From positions 4,278,001 to 4,342,000 of the forward strand of contig NZ_CP109430.1 of NCBI RefSeq assembly GCF_036250735.1: a DNA stretch of 64,000 bases, read 5' to 3'. Of this stretch, positions 1 to 7,503 are shown in pieces. Both the position numbers and the translations under genes were made by a program. This DNA is from Streptosporangium sp. NBC_01495. GTDB taxonomy: Bacteria > Actinomycetota > Actinomycetes > Streptosporangiales > Streptosporangiaceae. The notes beneath the pieces are model-generated. The model ran no database searches. It saw only the letters and a program-made list of their open reading frames with translations, and was not told the DNA's origin. Numbering within the stretch: the stretch's first letter is position 1; every line of letters begins with the position of its first letter.

Positions 1-762
1 AGGAGGTTGTTCGAGTCGATGGGCCTGCGGGTCACGCCGGTTCCCGTCGACGCCGAGGGCCTGGTGGTGGACGCGCTGCCCGCCGACGCCCGCGCGGTCT
101 ACGTCACCCCCTCCCACCAGTTCCCGCTGGGCATGCCGATGTCGCTGGCCCGCCGGATGGCGCTGCTCGCCTGGGCCGAGGAGCACGGGGCCGCCGTGAT
201 CGAGGACGACTACGACAGCGAGTTCAGGTACGGCGGTCGCCCCATCGAGCCGCTGCAGAATCTGGACAGGTCCGGCCGGGTGCTCTACGTCGGCTCGTTC
301 TCCAAGGTCATGCTGCCGACGTTGCGGCTCGGCTTCCTCGTCGCGCCGCCCGCGCTGCTGCCGGCTCTCGGCGCGGCCAAGTACGTCACCGACTGGCACA
401 CCCCGCTCCCCGGCCAGGCGGCGCTGGCCGGTTTCATCGATGAGGGGCTGCTGGCCCGGCACGTCCGCAGGATGCGAACCGAGTACGAGGCCCGCCATCG
501 GCGCGTCACCCAGCGCCTGGCCGGCGCGCTGGACCTGGTGACCTCCGCCGCCGGGCTGCACACCAGCGGCTTCCTGCCGCCCGGCCGTCCCGGCGTCGCC
601 CGCCGGGCCCGGGACGCCGGGATCGGCCTGATGACCCTGTCCGACTTCGCGGTAAACCCGACCCGACCCGGCCTGGTCGTCGGCTACGGCGCCGTCCCGC
701 TCGACCGGATCGACGACGGCCTCACCCTGCTCCTGTCGGTCATCGGCACCGGGGAGGCGTGA
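1..762 (+). CDS. MocR/PdxR-like regulator, C-terminal aminotransferase domain (5' truncated by window edge)
   Basis: The frame is open from the first base, so the gene begins outside the window. What remains is about 253 residues of a fold-type I PLP aminotransferase domain. EDDYDSEFRY and the stretch SFSKVMLPTLRLGF are typical of MocR/PdxR regulators, and the lysine in SFSK is the expected PLP Schiff-base residue. Such proteins usually have an N-terminal GntR winged helix, which would lie upstream and is not visible. Family members control pyridoxal phosphate, GABA or amino-acid genes; the target here is unknown. A stand-alone aminotransferase cannot be fully excluded, but the motif spacing favours MocR. 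It is co-directional with the next gene after about 180 bp. Confidence 0.8.
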   Translation, partial: RRLFESMGLRVTPVPVDAEGLVVDALPADARAVYVTPSHQFPLGMPMSLARRMALLAWAEEHGAAVIEDDYDSEFRYGGRPIEPLQNLDRSGRVLYVGSFSKVMLPTLRLGFLVAPPALLPALGAAKYVTDWHTPLPGQAALAGFIDEGLLARHVRRMRTEYEARHRRVTQRLAGALDLVTSAAGLHTSGFLPPGRPGVARRARDAGIGLMTLSDFAVNPTRPGLVVGYGAVPLDRIDDGLTLLLSVIGTGEA

Positions 763-946
763 GCTCGCGGCCGGAAGGCCCGCGGGACCCGCCGAACGAT
801 GGCGCCAAAAGCGAGTGCCGCCTCGCGCCGTTCCAGATGTAGATCTTTCCCTCCGGACGCGACGCCACGGTGCCGCGCGCGGTTGAGCGGTGTCGTGCGC
901 GGAATGATGGTCGGAGAGTTCGCCCGACCGTTGACGGGAGCCATGG

Positions 947-1816
947 ATGCAGATCGGTGTTGTCTTTCCCCAGACCGAGATCGGCGCGGACGCGGGCGCG
1001 GTGCGCGCCTACGCGCAGGGCGCCGAGGAGCTCGGCTTCCGGCATCTGATGGCCTACGACCACGTCGTCGGTGCCGACCCGGAGGTTCACCGGGGCTGGA
1101 AGGGCGTCTACGACATAGAGTCGACGTTCCACGAACCGATGGTCCTCTTCGGGTATCTCGCCGCGCTGACCTCACTGGAGCTGGTCTCCGCGATCGTCAT
1201 CCTGCCCCAGCGGCAGACGGTTCTGGTGGCCAAGCAGGCGGCGGAGGTCGACCTGCTCAGTGGCGGGCGGTTGCGGCTGGGCGTGGGGCTGGGGTGGAAC
1301 CAGGTCGAGTACGAGGCCCTCGGCCAGGACTTCGGCACCCGGGGCAGGCGCGTCGAGGAGCAGGTGGAGTTGATGCGCCGACTGTGGACCGAGCGGTCGG
1401 TCACCTTCGAGGGCACCTATGACCGGGTGACCGGGGCGGGGCTCGCGCCGCTGCCGGTGCAGCGGCCGATCCCCGTCTGGTTCGGCGCGCAGTCACCCCC
1501 GGCGTACCGGCGCGTCGGGCGGCTGGCCGACGGCTGGTTCCCGCAGATGCCTCCGGGCCCGGCGCTGGACGAGGCCAGGGCGACGATCGAGGAGGCCGCC
1601 GCGCAGGCGGGACGCGACCCCTCCGCGCTCGGCATGGAAGGCCGGGTGAGCTGGACGGGCGACGCGGAGGAGGCGGGTGACCTGGCCCGCCGGTGGCGGG
1701 AGGCCGGTGCCACCCACCTCGCCGTCAACACCATGAAGGCGGGGCTGAGCTCGGTCGACGACCACCTGGGCGCGCTGGAGGCGGTGGCCGAGACGCTCGA
1801 ACCGCGGAAAGGCTAG
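947..1816 (+). CDS. LLM-class (luciferase-like) F420-dependent oxidoreductase
   Basis: The 289-residue protein begins MQIGVVFPQTEIG and has the TIM-barrel luciferase-like pattern: YDHVVGAD near residue 45, a hydrophobic strand with ILPQRQ near 85-90, and the LLSGGRLRLGVGLGWN segment. Actinobacterial members of this subfamily (TIGR03619-like) use coenzyme F420 rather than FMN. The substrate is unknown. Start chosen at ATG 947 because it gives the canonical short N-terminal beta strand; an ATG four bases upstream is out of frame. The gene stands alone between the MocR-like gene and a convergent methyltransferase, so context does not define its role. Confidence 0.85.
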   Translation: MQIGVVFPQTEIGADAGAVRAYAQGAEELGFRHLMAYDHVVGADPEVHRGWKGVYDIESTFHEPMVLFGYLAALTSLELVSAIVILPQRQTVLVAKQAAEVDLLSGGRLRLGVGLGWNQVEYEALGQDFGTRGRRVEEQVELMRRLWTERSVTFEGTYDRVTGAGLAPLPVQRPIPVWFGAQSPPAYRRVGRLADGWFPQMPPGPALDEARATIEEAAAQAGRDPSALGMEGRVSWTGDAEEAGDLARRWREAGATHLAVNTMKAGLSSVDDHLGALEAVAETLEPRKG

Positions 1817-1828
1817 ACCGCCACCCCC

Positions 1829-2659
1829 TCAGCGCGGCGGGATCCTGCCGAGACCGGCGACGACCTCGAACGCGTGCTCGGGGAACGGATCGTCGTCGGC
1901 GGGGCGCCAGTCCGCCGCCAGGACGAGCCCGGGTTCGAGGAGCTCGAACCCCTCGAACAGCTCGCCGACCTCGCGCATGGTGCGGAGCTGTACCGGGTTG
2001 CGGGTCTGCCCGTACACCGCCAGCCCGGCGGACGCCTCGTCCTCCGGCATCGTGTCGGAGCAGGCATGGGTCAGCCCCAGGTAGCTGCCCGGCGCGAGGG
2101 CGTCACGCAGCCGGGCCATGAGGTCGCGCGCTGTGTCTCCGCCGTCCCTGCCGTCCCTGCCGTCCCTGCCGTCTCCGCCGTTTCCGACGATGAAGTGCCA
2201 CACCGCGACCGTGAACACGCCGATCGGCCTGGTGAAGTCGAGCGTGGCCCGCACCCGGGGATGGTCGAGGATCTCCTGCGGCCGGCGCAGGTCCCCGTGG
2301 ATCGTCAGCACGCCGGAGTGGTCCACCGTCGACTGGTTGTGCGTGACGACCGTCAGGTCGTTGTCGACGTACACGACGCGGGCCTCCGGGTGGACCCCGC
2401 GCACGACCTGGTGGAGATTCGGGGGAGTGGGCAGGCCGCAGCCGATGTCCAGGAACTGGTCGATGCCGGCCTCGGCCATCGCCCTGGCGGATCGCAGCAG
2501 GAACCCGCGGTTGGCCCGGCACGCGTCGGGGACCGTCGGGAAATGGGCCACCAGCATCTTGACGGCCTCCCGGTCCGCCGCGAAGTTCTCCTCGCCGCCG
2601 AGCATGACGTCGTACATACGGGCCGCGCTCGCCTGCGACGCGTCACTGGGATGGGTCAC
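1829..2659 (-). CDS. SAM-dependent methyltransferase, DUF574/Methyltransf_19 family
   Basis: A 276-residue protein with the family signature FLDIGCGLPTPPNLHQV (SAM-binding motif I) near residues 70-86 and VVYVDND shortly after (motif II acidic loop). The family is abundant in actinomycetes and its substrates are largely unknown. Translation starts at GTG 2659, with GAAAGG about 7 bases upstream, and overlaps the end of the XRE regulator gene by 17 bp, which implies translational coupling. A short in-frame G-R-D repeat (near residues 162-171) encoded by 9-bp DNA repeats is an unusual low-complexity insertion. No ordinary methylation target can be inferred. Confidence 0.85.
   Translation of the reverse strand: MTHPSDASQASAARMYDVMLGGEENFAADREAVKMLVAHFPTVPDACRANRGFLLRSARAMAEAGIDQFLDIGCGLPTPPNLHQVVRGVHPEARVVYVDNDLTVVTHNQSTVDHSGVLTIHGDLRRPQEILDHPRVRATLDFTRPIGVFTVAVWHFIVGNGGDGRDGRDGRDGGDTARDLMARLRDALAPGSYLGLTHACSDTMPEDEASAGLAVYGQTRNPVQLRTMREVGELFEGFELLEPGLVLAADWRPADDDPFPEHAFEVVAGLGRIPPR
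2141..2176. repeat. 9-bp tandem repeat inside the methyltransferase gene
   Basis: The unit gccgtccct is repeated three times exactly at 2141-2167, then once with changes to 2176. On the minus strand it encodes the repeated Gly-Arg-Asp run of the DUF574 methyltransferase. Because the unit is 9 bp, copy changes keep the reading frame. It probably arose by replication slippage. Confidence 0.8.
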
Positions 2660-3566
2660 CGGGTGCCTTTCTCGGAGGGTTCTCGGAAGGTGGGCGATCG
2701 TCCATTACGTGAATGCGGTCACAGATCCTCATGAGGAGCGCCGTCGTGTCGCCACGCTCGCAGGCCGCGATCGAGAGCCGGTCGAAGGTGATGGCGTGCT
2801 CCTCGCGGACGGTCCGTTCGGTGACCTCGTCCCTCTCGCCGTGCACGGCGACCATCTGGGGTCGGCTGTGACCGCTGCGAAAGATCGTGAAAGGCCCGTA
2901 GCCGGGCATGAACCGTGAGCCCATCGGATTCACCTGGATGCTGACGCCCTTCATCTGGGCGGAGGCGGTCAGCGCGATGAGCTGGCGGATGTGCGCGTCG
3001 ACGCCCGCGATCGGCCGCCACAGCACGGGCTCCTCGATCACGGCCCACAGCACGGGCCGGTCGGCGCCGGAGAGCACCTTCTGGCGGCGCAGCAGCTGCT
3101 CCACGCTCCTCTCGACGTGCGGGGGCGGGGTCGGGTACCGGCTCATCCGGTAGGCCGCGGCCGCGTACTCCGGGGTCTGCAGGAGCGGCGGGACGACGAA
3201 CGGCTGGTAGGTGCGGATGAGGTCCGCGGTCTGTTCCAGGCGCATCACCACCGCCGCGTCCAGCGGGAGTTCCTTGCTGTCCCACCAGTCCGGTTTGCGC
3301 TCGCCGAACGCCACCGACAGCAGCATCTCCTGCTGGTACGGGTCGGTGATCCCGTACAGGGTGAAGAGGTCGCGCAGGTCGTCCCGGCGAAAGCCCCGCT
3401 GCCCGGTCTCCATGCGGCTGATCTTCGACTCGCTGGCGCGGATGGCCTTGCCCGCCTCGGCGGCGGTCAGGTTGCACTGGAGCCGTAGCTGCCGGAGCCG
3501 GGCGCCGACGATCTGGCGCGCTATGTCGCCGGCCTCCGCGTGAGCCTTCACATCCCCTCCGAGCAT
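2643..3566 (-). CDS. XRE-family regulator with C-terminal DUF5753
   Basis: A protein of about 307 residues from ATG 3566. The N-terminal helix-turn-helix spans roughly residues 15-70 (ARLRQLRLQCNLTAAEAGKA, then ASESKISRMETGQRG). The C-terminal region, with LIRTYQPFVVPPLLQTPEYA, is DUF5753, the layout of actinomycete WhiJ-like and BldB-associated regulators. An upstream in-frame GTG at 3629 would add 21 residues; I prefer the ATG because the HTH then starts at the usual distance. These regulators often sit beside a small DUF397 gene; here the partner is instead a methyltransferase with a 17-bp overlap. Target genes are unknown. Confidence 0.85.
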   Translation of the reverse strand: MLGGDVKAHAEAGDIARQIVGARLRQLRLQCNLTAAEAGKAIRASESKISRMETGQRGFRRDDLRDLFTLYGITDPYQQEMLLSVAFGERKPDWWDSKELPLDAAVVMRLEQTADLIRTYQPFVVPPLLQTPEYAAAAYRMSRYPTPPPHVERSVEQLLRRQKVLSGADRPVLWAVIEEPVLWRPIAGVDAHIRQLIALTASAQMKGVSIQVNPMGSRFMPGYGPFTIFRSGHSRPQMVAVHGERDEVTERTVREEHAITFDRLSIAACERGDTTALLMRICDRIHVMDDRPPSENPPRKAPGDPSQ

Positions 3567-4030
3567 CTCCACCTGCCGGACCACCGGTGGGAGCCGTCGC
3601 CCGCCCTCGACTTGCCATGGCAAGATCACCTGGAAAGTGAAATCGAGGCTATTGCTTATTTTCTCCTACTGTCTAGGGATTTCAGGTAGCGTTCCACGAA
3701 ATTTCAAGATCACAAAACTTGCGGAAGGCGCGTCCGGTCAAGGCCCACCCTCGGGTGAGCCGGTCGAGCGGCGGGCGGCTCCCGCGGGTGTCCGGGCCTC
3801 CCGTCGCCGCCGCGCCCGCTCGGCGTCGCTGTGGAGGTCGCCTCCCGATGGCCTTGACCACCTGCCGAGGGTGCCGACGGTGCCGGCGGGCGGCCTTGGG
3901 CCATGTTCCAGCCCAGCACCCCGGTGACCTCGCCGCCGAGCGGCCTGACGGGGGTCAGGCGGGCGGCCGGCGACGACGACCTGGGCCCGCAGGGCGCGGC
4001 CGGAGACGGTCAGCACCTCGCGCGCCGCCG
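3567..4030. other. Intergenic region, no supported gene
   Basis: No open frame here has a ribosome binding site or a recognisable protein. Bases 3630-3720 are AT-rich for this genome and probably hold the promoter of the leftward XRE operon. The rest is GC-rich. Short frames on the minus strand near 3740-4016 look like shadow frames or unrecognised coding remnants; I could not assign them. Confidence 0.5.
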
Positions 4031-4387
4031 CTACCGCTTCTTCGCCGCCCTGGCGCGGGCGCGCGCTATGGAGCGCACCGTCAGCAGGGCGGCGACGAGG
4101 ACGATCTGACCGCCGAGGACGATGCGGTTGACGTCCACCACGGGTTGCCAGCGGACCTCGGAGTCCTTGATGACGAACACCCCGGTGGCGGTGACGCCGA
4201 AGCCGAACCCGCCCCCCGTCCCCTCCGAGGGACGCTCACCCTTCTGGTTCCCGCCGCCGCCACCGCCACCACCGGTGACCCTGGCCACGGGAATGATCGT
4301 CATGCCGTCCTGGACGATGGGCTCGCCGAAGACCCGCCTGATCGAAACGGTGTCCTTCGCCTGTTCGATCATTTCCATGATGCTCAT
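4031..4387 (-). CDS. GerW/YtfJ-like sporulation protein
   Basis: A 118-residue protein starting MSIMEMIEQAKD at ATG 4387, preceded by a good GGAAGGG site. The core FGEPIVQDGMTIIPVARVTGG, a glycine-rich linker, then GFGFGVTATGVFVIKD and WQPVVDVNRI match the YtfJ/GerW family. A C-terminal hydrophobic segment (about residues 90-105) followed by a basic tail suggests membrane anchoring. In Bacillus the family is linked to germination; in actinomycetes it is common and poorly characterised. A start at ATG 4423 would add 12 residues and has a weaker site. A DosR-like box lies 64-77 bp upstream of the ATG. Confidence 0.85.
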   Translation of the reverse strand: MSIMEMIEQAKDTVSIRRVFGEPIVQDGMTIIPVARVTGGGGGGGGNQKGERPSEGTGGGFGFGVTATGVFVIKDSEVRWQPVVDVNRIVLGGQIVLVAALLTVRSIARARARAAKKR

Positions 4388-4450
4388 CGTGTCTGCCCTT
4401 CCGGTGGCCGATATCCCCTCCATGATCGTGCGGGACACGGTGCCGGGAAA

Positions 4451-4464
4451 GGGGCGAAGGTCCC
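4451..4464. promoter_or_regulatory. Candidate DosR-type box upstream of the GerW-like gene
   Basis: Sequence GGGGCGAAGGTCCC, close to the 14-bp core of mycobacterial DosR/DevR boxes (GGGACTWWAGTCCC) when read on the other strand. It is 64-77 bp upstream of the leftward GerW-like start. Two similar sites lie in the same cluster at 5011 and 5240, and a weaker version is at 4501-4515. Confidence 0.45.
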
Positions 4465-4545
4465 ATCCCGGGCTGGAGGCCCCCGGCCGGCCTCCGGGAC
4501 GGGACGGAAGGGCCCGTACGGGATGCCGGGACGGCTCCGGGGCGG

Positions 4546-4974
4546 TCAGTTCTCCCGCGCGTCGTGCCGGTGGGAGAGGCGGCGGCCGGTGATCTGTTCG
4601 GTGCGGACCACGATGTAGTGGCCGTGGTCGCCCGGCGCCCAGGGGTGCAGGGGCAGCGTGGACAGGCGTTCGATCTCGCCCGGTTCGCGTACGGCGCGCG
4701 CGGGCCCGACGGCGGTGACCGACCAGCCGGTGCGGGTGGTGTGGTCGAACTCGTCGGCCTCGAAGGCGACGATCGCGTCGCTGGCGGCGGCGGCGAGTTT
4801 GGAGCCGAGGCCCGTGCGGATCACGATGTTCTCCTCGTCGAGGACGAAGTTGACCGGCTGCACGGCGGGCAGGGCCCGGTCGGTGAACACGATGCGCCCG
4901 ATCGAGGCCGAGACCAGGAGTGCGACGCACTCCTGGCGGGAGAGGATCTGCAGGCCTGCCGAGTCGAGCTTCAT
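4546..4974 (-). CDS. Pyridoxamine 5'-phosphate oxidase-fold protein
   Basis: A 142-residue split-barrel protein. SIGRIVFTDRALPAVQPVNFVLD near residues 24-46 and VAFEADEFDHTTRTGWSVTAVGPA near 69-92 follow the PNPOx-like pattern of small actinobacterial flavin- or F420-binding proteins often found in dormancy (DosR) regulons. The actual reaction is unknown. The start is ATG 4974. A DosR-like box lies 37-50 bp upstream. The neighbours (universal stress protein, CBS protein, HesB-like protein, NADH-type flavoprotein) support a role in redox or hypoxic stress, which is inference. Confidence 0.8.
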   Translation of the reverse strand: MKLDSAGLQILSRQECVALLVSASIGRIVFTDRALPAVQPVNFVLDEENIVIRTGLGSKLAAAASDAIVAFEADEFDHTTRTGWSVTAVGPARAVREPGEIERLSTLPLHPWAPGDHGHYIVVRTEQITGRRLSHRHDAREN

Positions 4975-5010
4975 GCCCTCCAGGTTGCCCGGTCGTTCTG
5001 CGGGGTGTTA

Positions 5011-5024
5011 GGGGCGAAAGTCCC
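5011..5024. promoter_or_regulatory. Candidate DosR-type box upstream of the PNPOx-fold gene
   Basis: GGGGCGAAAGTCCC; on the other strand GGGACTTTCGCCCC, differing from the mycobacterial DosR core GGGACTWWAGTCCC at few positions. It sits 37-50 bp upstream of the leftward start at 4974, a normal activator position. It overlaps the end of the broken regulator frame. Confidence 0.5.
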
Positions 5025-5079
5025 TTTCATCGCCGACGATCTGCCCTTGAGCGGGCGACCCGGGCACGCCGTCGCGCGG

Positions 5080-5181
5080 TTTCCCGGCCGGGAACATCCG
5101 CTCGCCGATCCGCCGGTCGGTCAGGCCCTCGCCGATCGGCTTCAGGAGCCGCCGCTCCTGATCCGACAGCACGGCCGGCGG
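5080..5181 (-). pseudogene. Remnant of a DosR/NarL-type response regulator (LuxR HTH fragment)
   Basis: In a minus-strand frame (5008-5262) the segment LSDQERRLLKPIGEGLTDRR, followed by IGERMF, matches the start of the LuxR-type helix-turn-helix of DosR/DevR-like regulators, where the family reads about [37 protein letters not shown]. After MFPAGK the match is lost, consistent with a frameshift, and no receiver domain with its phosphorylated aspartate is present upstream. Only about 35 of roughly 220 residues survive. It lies among genes that carry DosR-type boxes, so a regulator may have decayed in place. The functional regulator, if any, must be elsewhere. Confidence 0.6.
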
Positions 5182-5239
5182 CTCCCCTCGCCGCCCGGTC
5201 GCGCTCGGCCGGGTACCGGAGGCGGCCGGTCCTCGGCGA

Positions 5240-5253
5240 GGGACGAAAGACCC
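5240..5253. promoter_or_regulatory. Candidate DosR-type box upstream of the universal stress gene
   Basis: GGGACGAAAGACCC, on the other strand GGGTCTTTCGTCCC. It is 87-100 bp upstream of the universal stress protein ATG at 5340. Together with 4451 and 5011 it gives a shared pattern GGGRCGAARGNCCC. Confidence 0.5.
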
Positions 5254-5339
5254 TGTCCTCACGCGATGAGATCGGGACCTGTGGCCCTGGAGCCGGGCTG
5301 TCCGGCGGAGATCTGATGGGAGAGGAAGGGAGAACAGCC

Positions 5340-6194
5340 ATGTCTGCTCTGATCATCGCCGGGACCGACGGCTCCATCGGCGCGAACGCCGCGGTCGGAT
5401 GGGCCGCCGACGACGCCGCCCGCACGGGCCTGCCGCTGCGCATCGTCACCGCCGTGCATCGGTGGCCGAACGACATCCCCCGGTTCGCCGTCCTGGACGG
5501 GGAGGAGGATGCGATGACCAGGGCCGCCCGCAAGGTGCTGGCCGAGGCCGAGGCGACGGCACGCACTCGCCGGCCCACCGTCGAGGTGAGTACCGCCCTG
5601 GTCGAGGGCCCGCCCCCGACGGTGCTGCGCGACCAGGCACGGGACGCCGCGGAGATCGTCATCGGCAGCCGGGGTCTCGGCGGCCTCGCCGGAGCCGTCA
5701 TCGGTTCGGTCAGCACGCACGTCGCCGGGCACGCGCACTGCCCGGTCGTCGTGGTCCACCCCGGTCAGGCGCCGTCGTACGGCGAGATCACGGTCGGCGT
5801 CGACGACTCCGACGCCTGCGAACCCGCCCTCGCCTACGCCTTCGAACAGGCCAGGTATCGCGGTTGCACGCTGCGCGTCCTCTACGCCTGGCAGCTGCCC
5901 GTGCACGCCTTCGCCCCGGAGATCGACTACGACATGGACGAGATCCGCATCGCCCAGTACGCCGTGGCGGCCGACCGGCTCGCCTCCTGGCGGCAGAGGT
6001 ATCCCGAGGTGGGGCTCATCGAGGACGTCCGGTGCGCGCACCCGGTCGAGGCGCTCGTCGAGGCCTCCACCGGCGCCGACCTGCTCGTCGTCGGCTCCCA
6101 CGGCCGTGGTGCCCTGGGCTCGCTGCTGCTGGGCTCGGTCAGCCGGGGCGTCCTGCACCACGCGCACTGCGCCGTCGCGGTCGTCCGCTCATGA
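5340..6194 (+). CDS. Tandem universal stress protein (two USP domains)
   Basis: A 284-residue protein from ATG 5340, preceded by GAAGGGAG at good spacing. Each half is one USP domain of about 140 residues. The first begins IIAGTDGS and ends with IGSRGLGGLAGAVIGSVS; the second begins ITVGVDDS and ends VGSHGRGALGSLLLGSVS. Both keep the G-2x-G-9x-G(S/T) ATP-binding motif. Tandem USPs are typical members of actinobacterial hypoxia and dormancy regulons. The downstream CBS gene follows on the same strand, with an ATGA overlap to its possible upstream start, so the two are probably an operon. An upstream DosR-like box suggests redox control. Confidence 0.92.
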   Translation: MSALIIAGTDGSIGANAAVGWAADDAARTGLPLRIVTAVHRWPNDIPRFAVLDGEEDAMTRAARKVLAEAEATARTRRPTVEVSTALVEGPPPTVLRDQARDAAEIVIGSRGLGGLAGAVIGSVSTHVAGHAHCPVVVVHPGQAPSYGEITVGVDDSDACEPALAYAFEQARYRGCTLRVLYAWQLPVHAFAPEIDYDMDEIRIAQYAVAADRLASWRQRYPEVGLIEDVRCAHPVEALVEASTGADLLVVGSHGRGALGSLLLGSVSRGVLHHAHCAVAVVRS

Positions 6195-6256
6195 CGACAC
6201 TCATGCGAACACTCATACGAATGCTCGAAGGACTCGCAGGAACCGAGGGGAAGAAG

Positions 6257-6934
6257 ATGTCGATCACCGTGAGTGACGTGATGGGCCGTACCGCCATCGC
6301 CGTGCGGCAGGACGCGGGCTTCGCCGACATCGTGGCCGTGATGAGGCGCTTCGCCGTGGGCGCGGTGACGGTCGTCGACGCGGACCGCCGTCCGGTCGGG
6401 GTGGTCTCCCAGGACGACCTGCTGCTCAAGGAGAGCGACGCGGTGCGCCACGGCGTCTCCGTCTTCGAGAGCGCCGCCCGCCGCCGCGAGCACGAGAAGG
6501 CCGCGGCGGTCGCGGCCAGGGACCTGATGACCTCGCCCGCGGTCACCGTCACCCCGGGCATGGCCGCCCGGGACGCGGCGCGGCTCATGCACGACAGGAG
6601 GATCCAGCAGCTGCCGGTGATCGACCCGGTGACCGGCCGCCTCGCCGGCATCCTGCACCGGGCGGACCTGCTGCGCGTCTTCGACCGCCCCGAGACCGAG
6701 CTGCGCGCCGAGGCCGAAGCCGTCGCCCGCGACCTGGCCACCCCCGGCTCCGAGGTGGCCGTCGGCGTCGAGAACGGCGTGGTGACGCTCGACGGCGAGG
6801 TCGAACGCCGCTCACGGGCCGTTCAGCTCGTCGAGGCGATCCGCCGGCTCGAAGGTGTCATCGACGTCACCTCGCGGCTCGAGTACGGCGGCGACGACCC
6901 GCGTCCTGACGGCGACGTCCTCTCCCGCGCGTGA
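6257..6934 (+). CDS. CBS-domain pair with C-terminal BON domain
   Basis: A 225-residue protein. The first CBS motif starts MSITVSDVMGRTAIAV, the second DLMTSPAVTVTPGMAA, and the last 65 residues (VARDLATPGSEVAVGVENGV onward) form a BON-like fold. CBS pairs bind adenosyl ligands and act as energy or redox sensors; BON domains are associated with membranes or lipid. Start ATG 6257 has GAGGGG about 6 bases upstream. An in-frame ATG at 6191 overlaps the universal stress stop codon (ATGA) and would add 22 residues; either is possible. The partner protein is unknown. Confidence 0.88.
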   Translation: MSITVSDVMGRTAIAVRQDAGFADIVAVMRRFAVGAVTVVDADRRPVGVVSQDDLLLKESDAVRHGVSVFESAARRREHEKAAAVAARDLMTSPAVTVTPGMAARDAARLMHDRRIQQLPVIDPVTGRLAGILHRADLLRVFDRPETELRAEAEAVARDLATPGSEVAVGVENGVVTLDGEVERRSRAVQLVEAIRRLEGVIDVTSRLEYGGDDPRPDGDVLSRA

Positions 6935-6970
6935 CCCGGGCCCTGAAGCCCGCTCGGGACAGTCCTTCCC

Positions 6971-7018
6971 GCACGCACGGGCCCCGGCCCCCTTGCAAGG
7001 GGGCCGGGGCCCGCGTGC
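6971..7018. terminator. Strong bidirectional hairpin between convergent genes
   Basis: Bases 6979-6994 and 6997-7012 are perfect 16-bp inverted arms around a GC centre. An outer 6-bp pair (6971-6976 with 7013-7018) extends the stem after a two-base bulge. It lies between the rightward CBS-BON gene and the leftward HesB-like gene and can serve both. No U tract follows, as is common in high-GC actinomycetes. Confidence 0.8.
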
Positions 7019-7039
7019 GCCGGGTCCGTCCCGAGGTGG

Positions 7040-7327
7040 TCAGGGAAGCTGTTCGGTGACGAGAAACGCGACGCCGCCCCCCTCGTCGACGTCGGCGTCC
7101 AGCGACTTGTCGTCGAGCATGTCCACGACCTGCGGGTCGAGGAAGATCCGTGCTCCTTCCGACTCCACCACCTTGTCGGCGGACTCGGGATGTTCCGCGA
7201 TCGAGAGCACGAGCGATCCGGTTCCGTCGCTCTGGGACGAGATGCGGACCCCGGTGTCCGGAGAGTCTGTCACCTGCGAGCTGAGATCCCGGATTACCTG
7301 GGCTGCTGTGTCCGTCAATGTGAGCAT
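7040..7327 (-). CDS. HesB/IscA-like protein lacking cysteines
   Basis: A 95-residue protein starting MLTLTDTAAQVIRDL at ATG 7327, with AGGAG about 5 bases upstream. The pattern GVRISSQSDGTGSLVLSI near residues 28-45 and FLDPQVVDMLDDKSLDADVD near 64-83 matches the HesB/IscA A-type carrier fold. The three conserved cysteines that bind the Fe-S cluster are absent, as there is no cysteine in the protein. It is therefore unlikely to be a normal Fe-S carrier. Such cysteine-free members occur in actinomycetes near stress genes and are sometimes misannotated as adhesins. Its function is unknown. Confidence 0.82.
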   Translation of the reverse strand: MLTLTDTAAQVIRDLSSQVTDSPDTGVRISSQSDGTGSLVLSIAEHPESADKVVESEGARIFLDPQVVDMLDDKSLDADVDEGGGVAFLVTEQLP

Positions 7328-7503
7328 TGCTACTCCTTGTCGGGATCGGGACTTGGATTCTTCGCCCTTGCCCGCTCTCGTCCCGCCCAACCATCTCCCC
7401 GGACTTTCTCGCGACGGTGGACGACCCGCCGATCATGTGGAACGCCCGGGAGCCGCCTCGCGGCGGGCGGGGTGGCCGGGGAGATCCAGGGGGGCGGGAC
7501 GGT

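Noticed and set aside
3710..4016. Possible coding remnants (GWNMAQG-like words) upstream of the XRE gene
   Set aside because: Frames are broken and I recognise no family, so no gene is claimed.
5008..5262. 84-codon minus-strand frame as an intact small regulator
   Set aside because: The HTH is incomplete and runs into unrelated residues, and the receiver domain is absent; treated as a pseudogene remnant.
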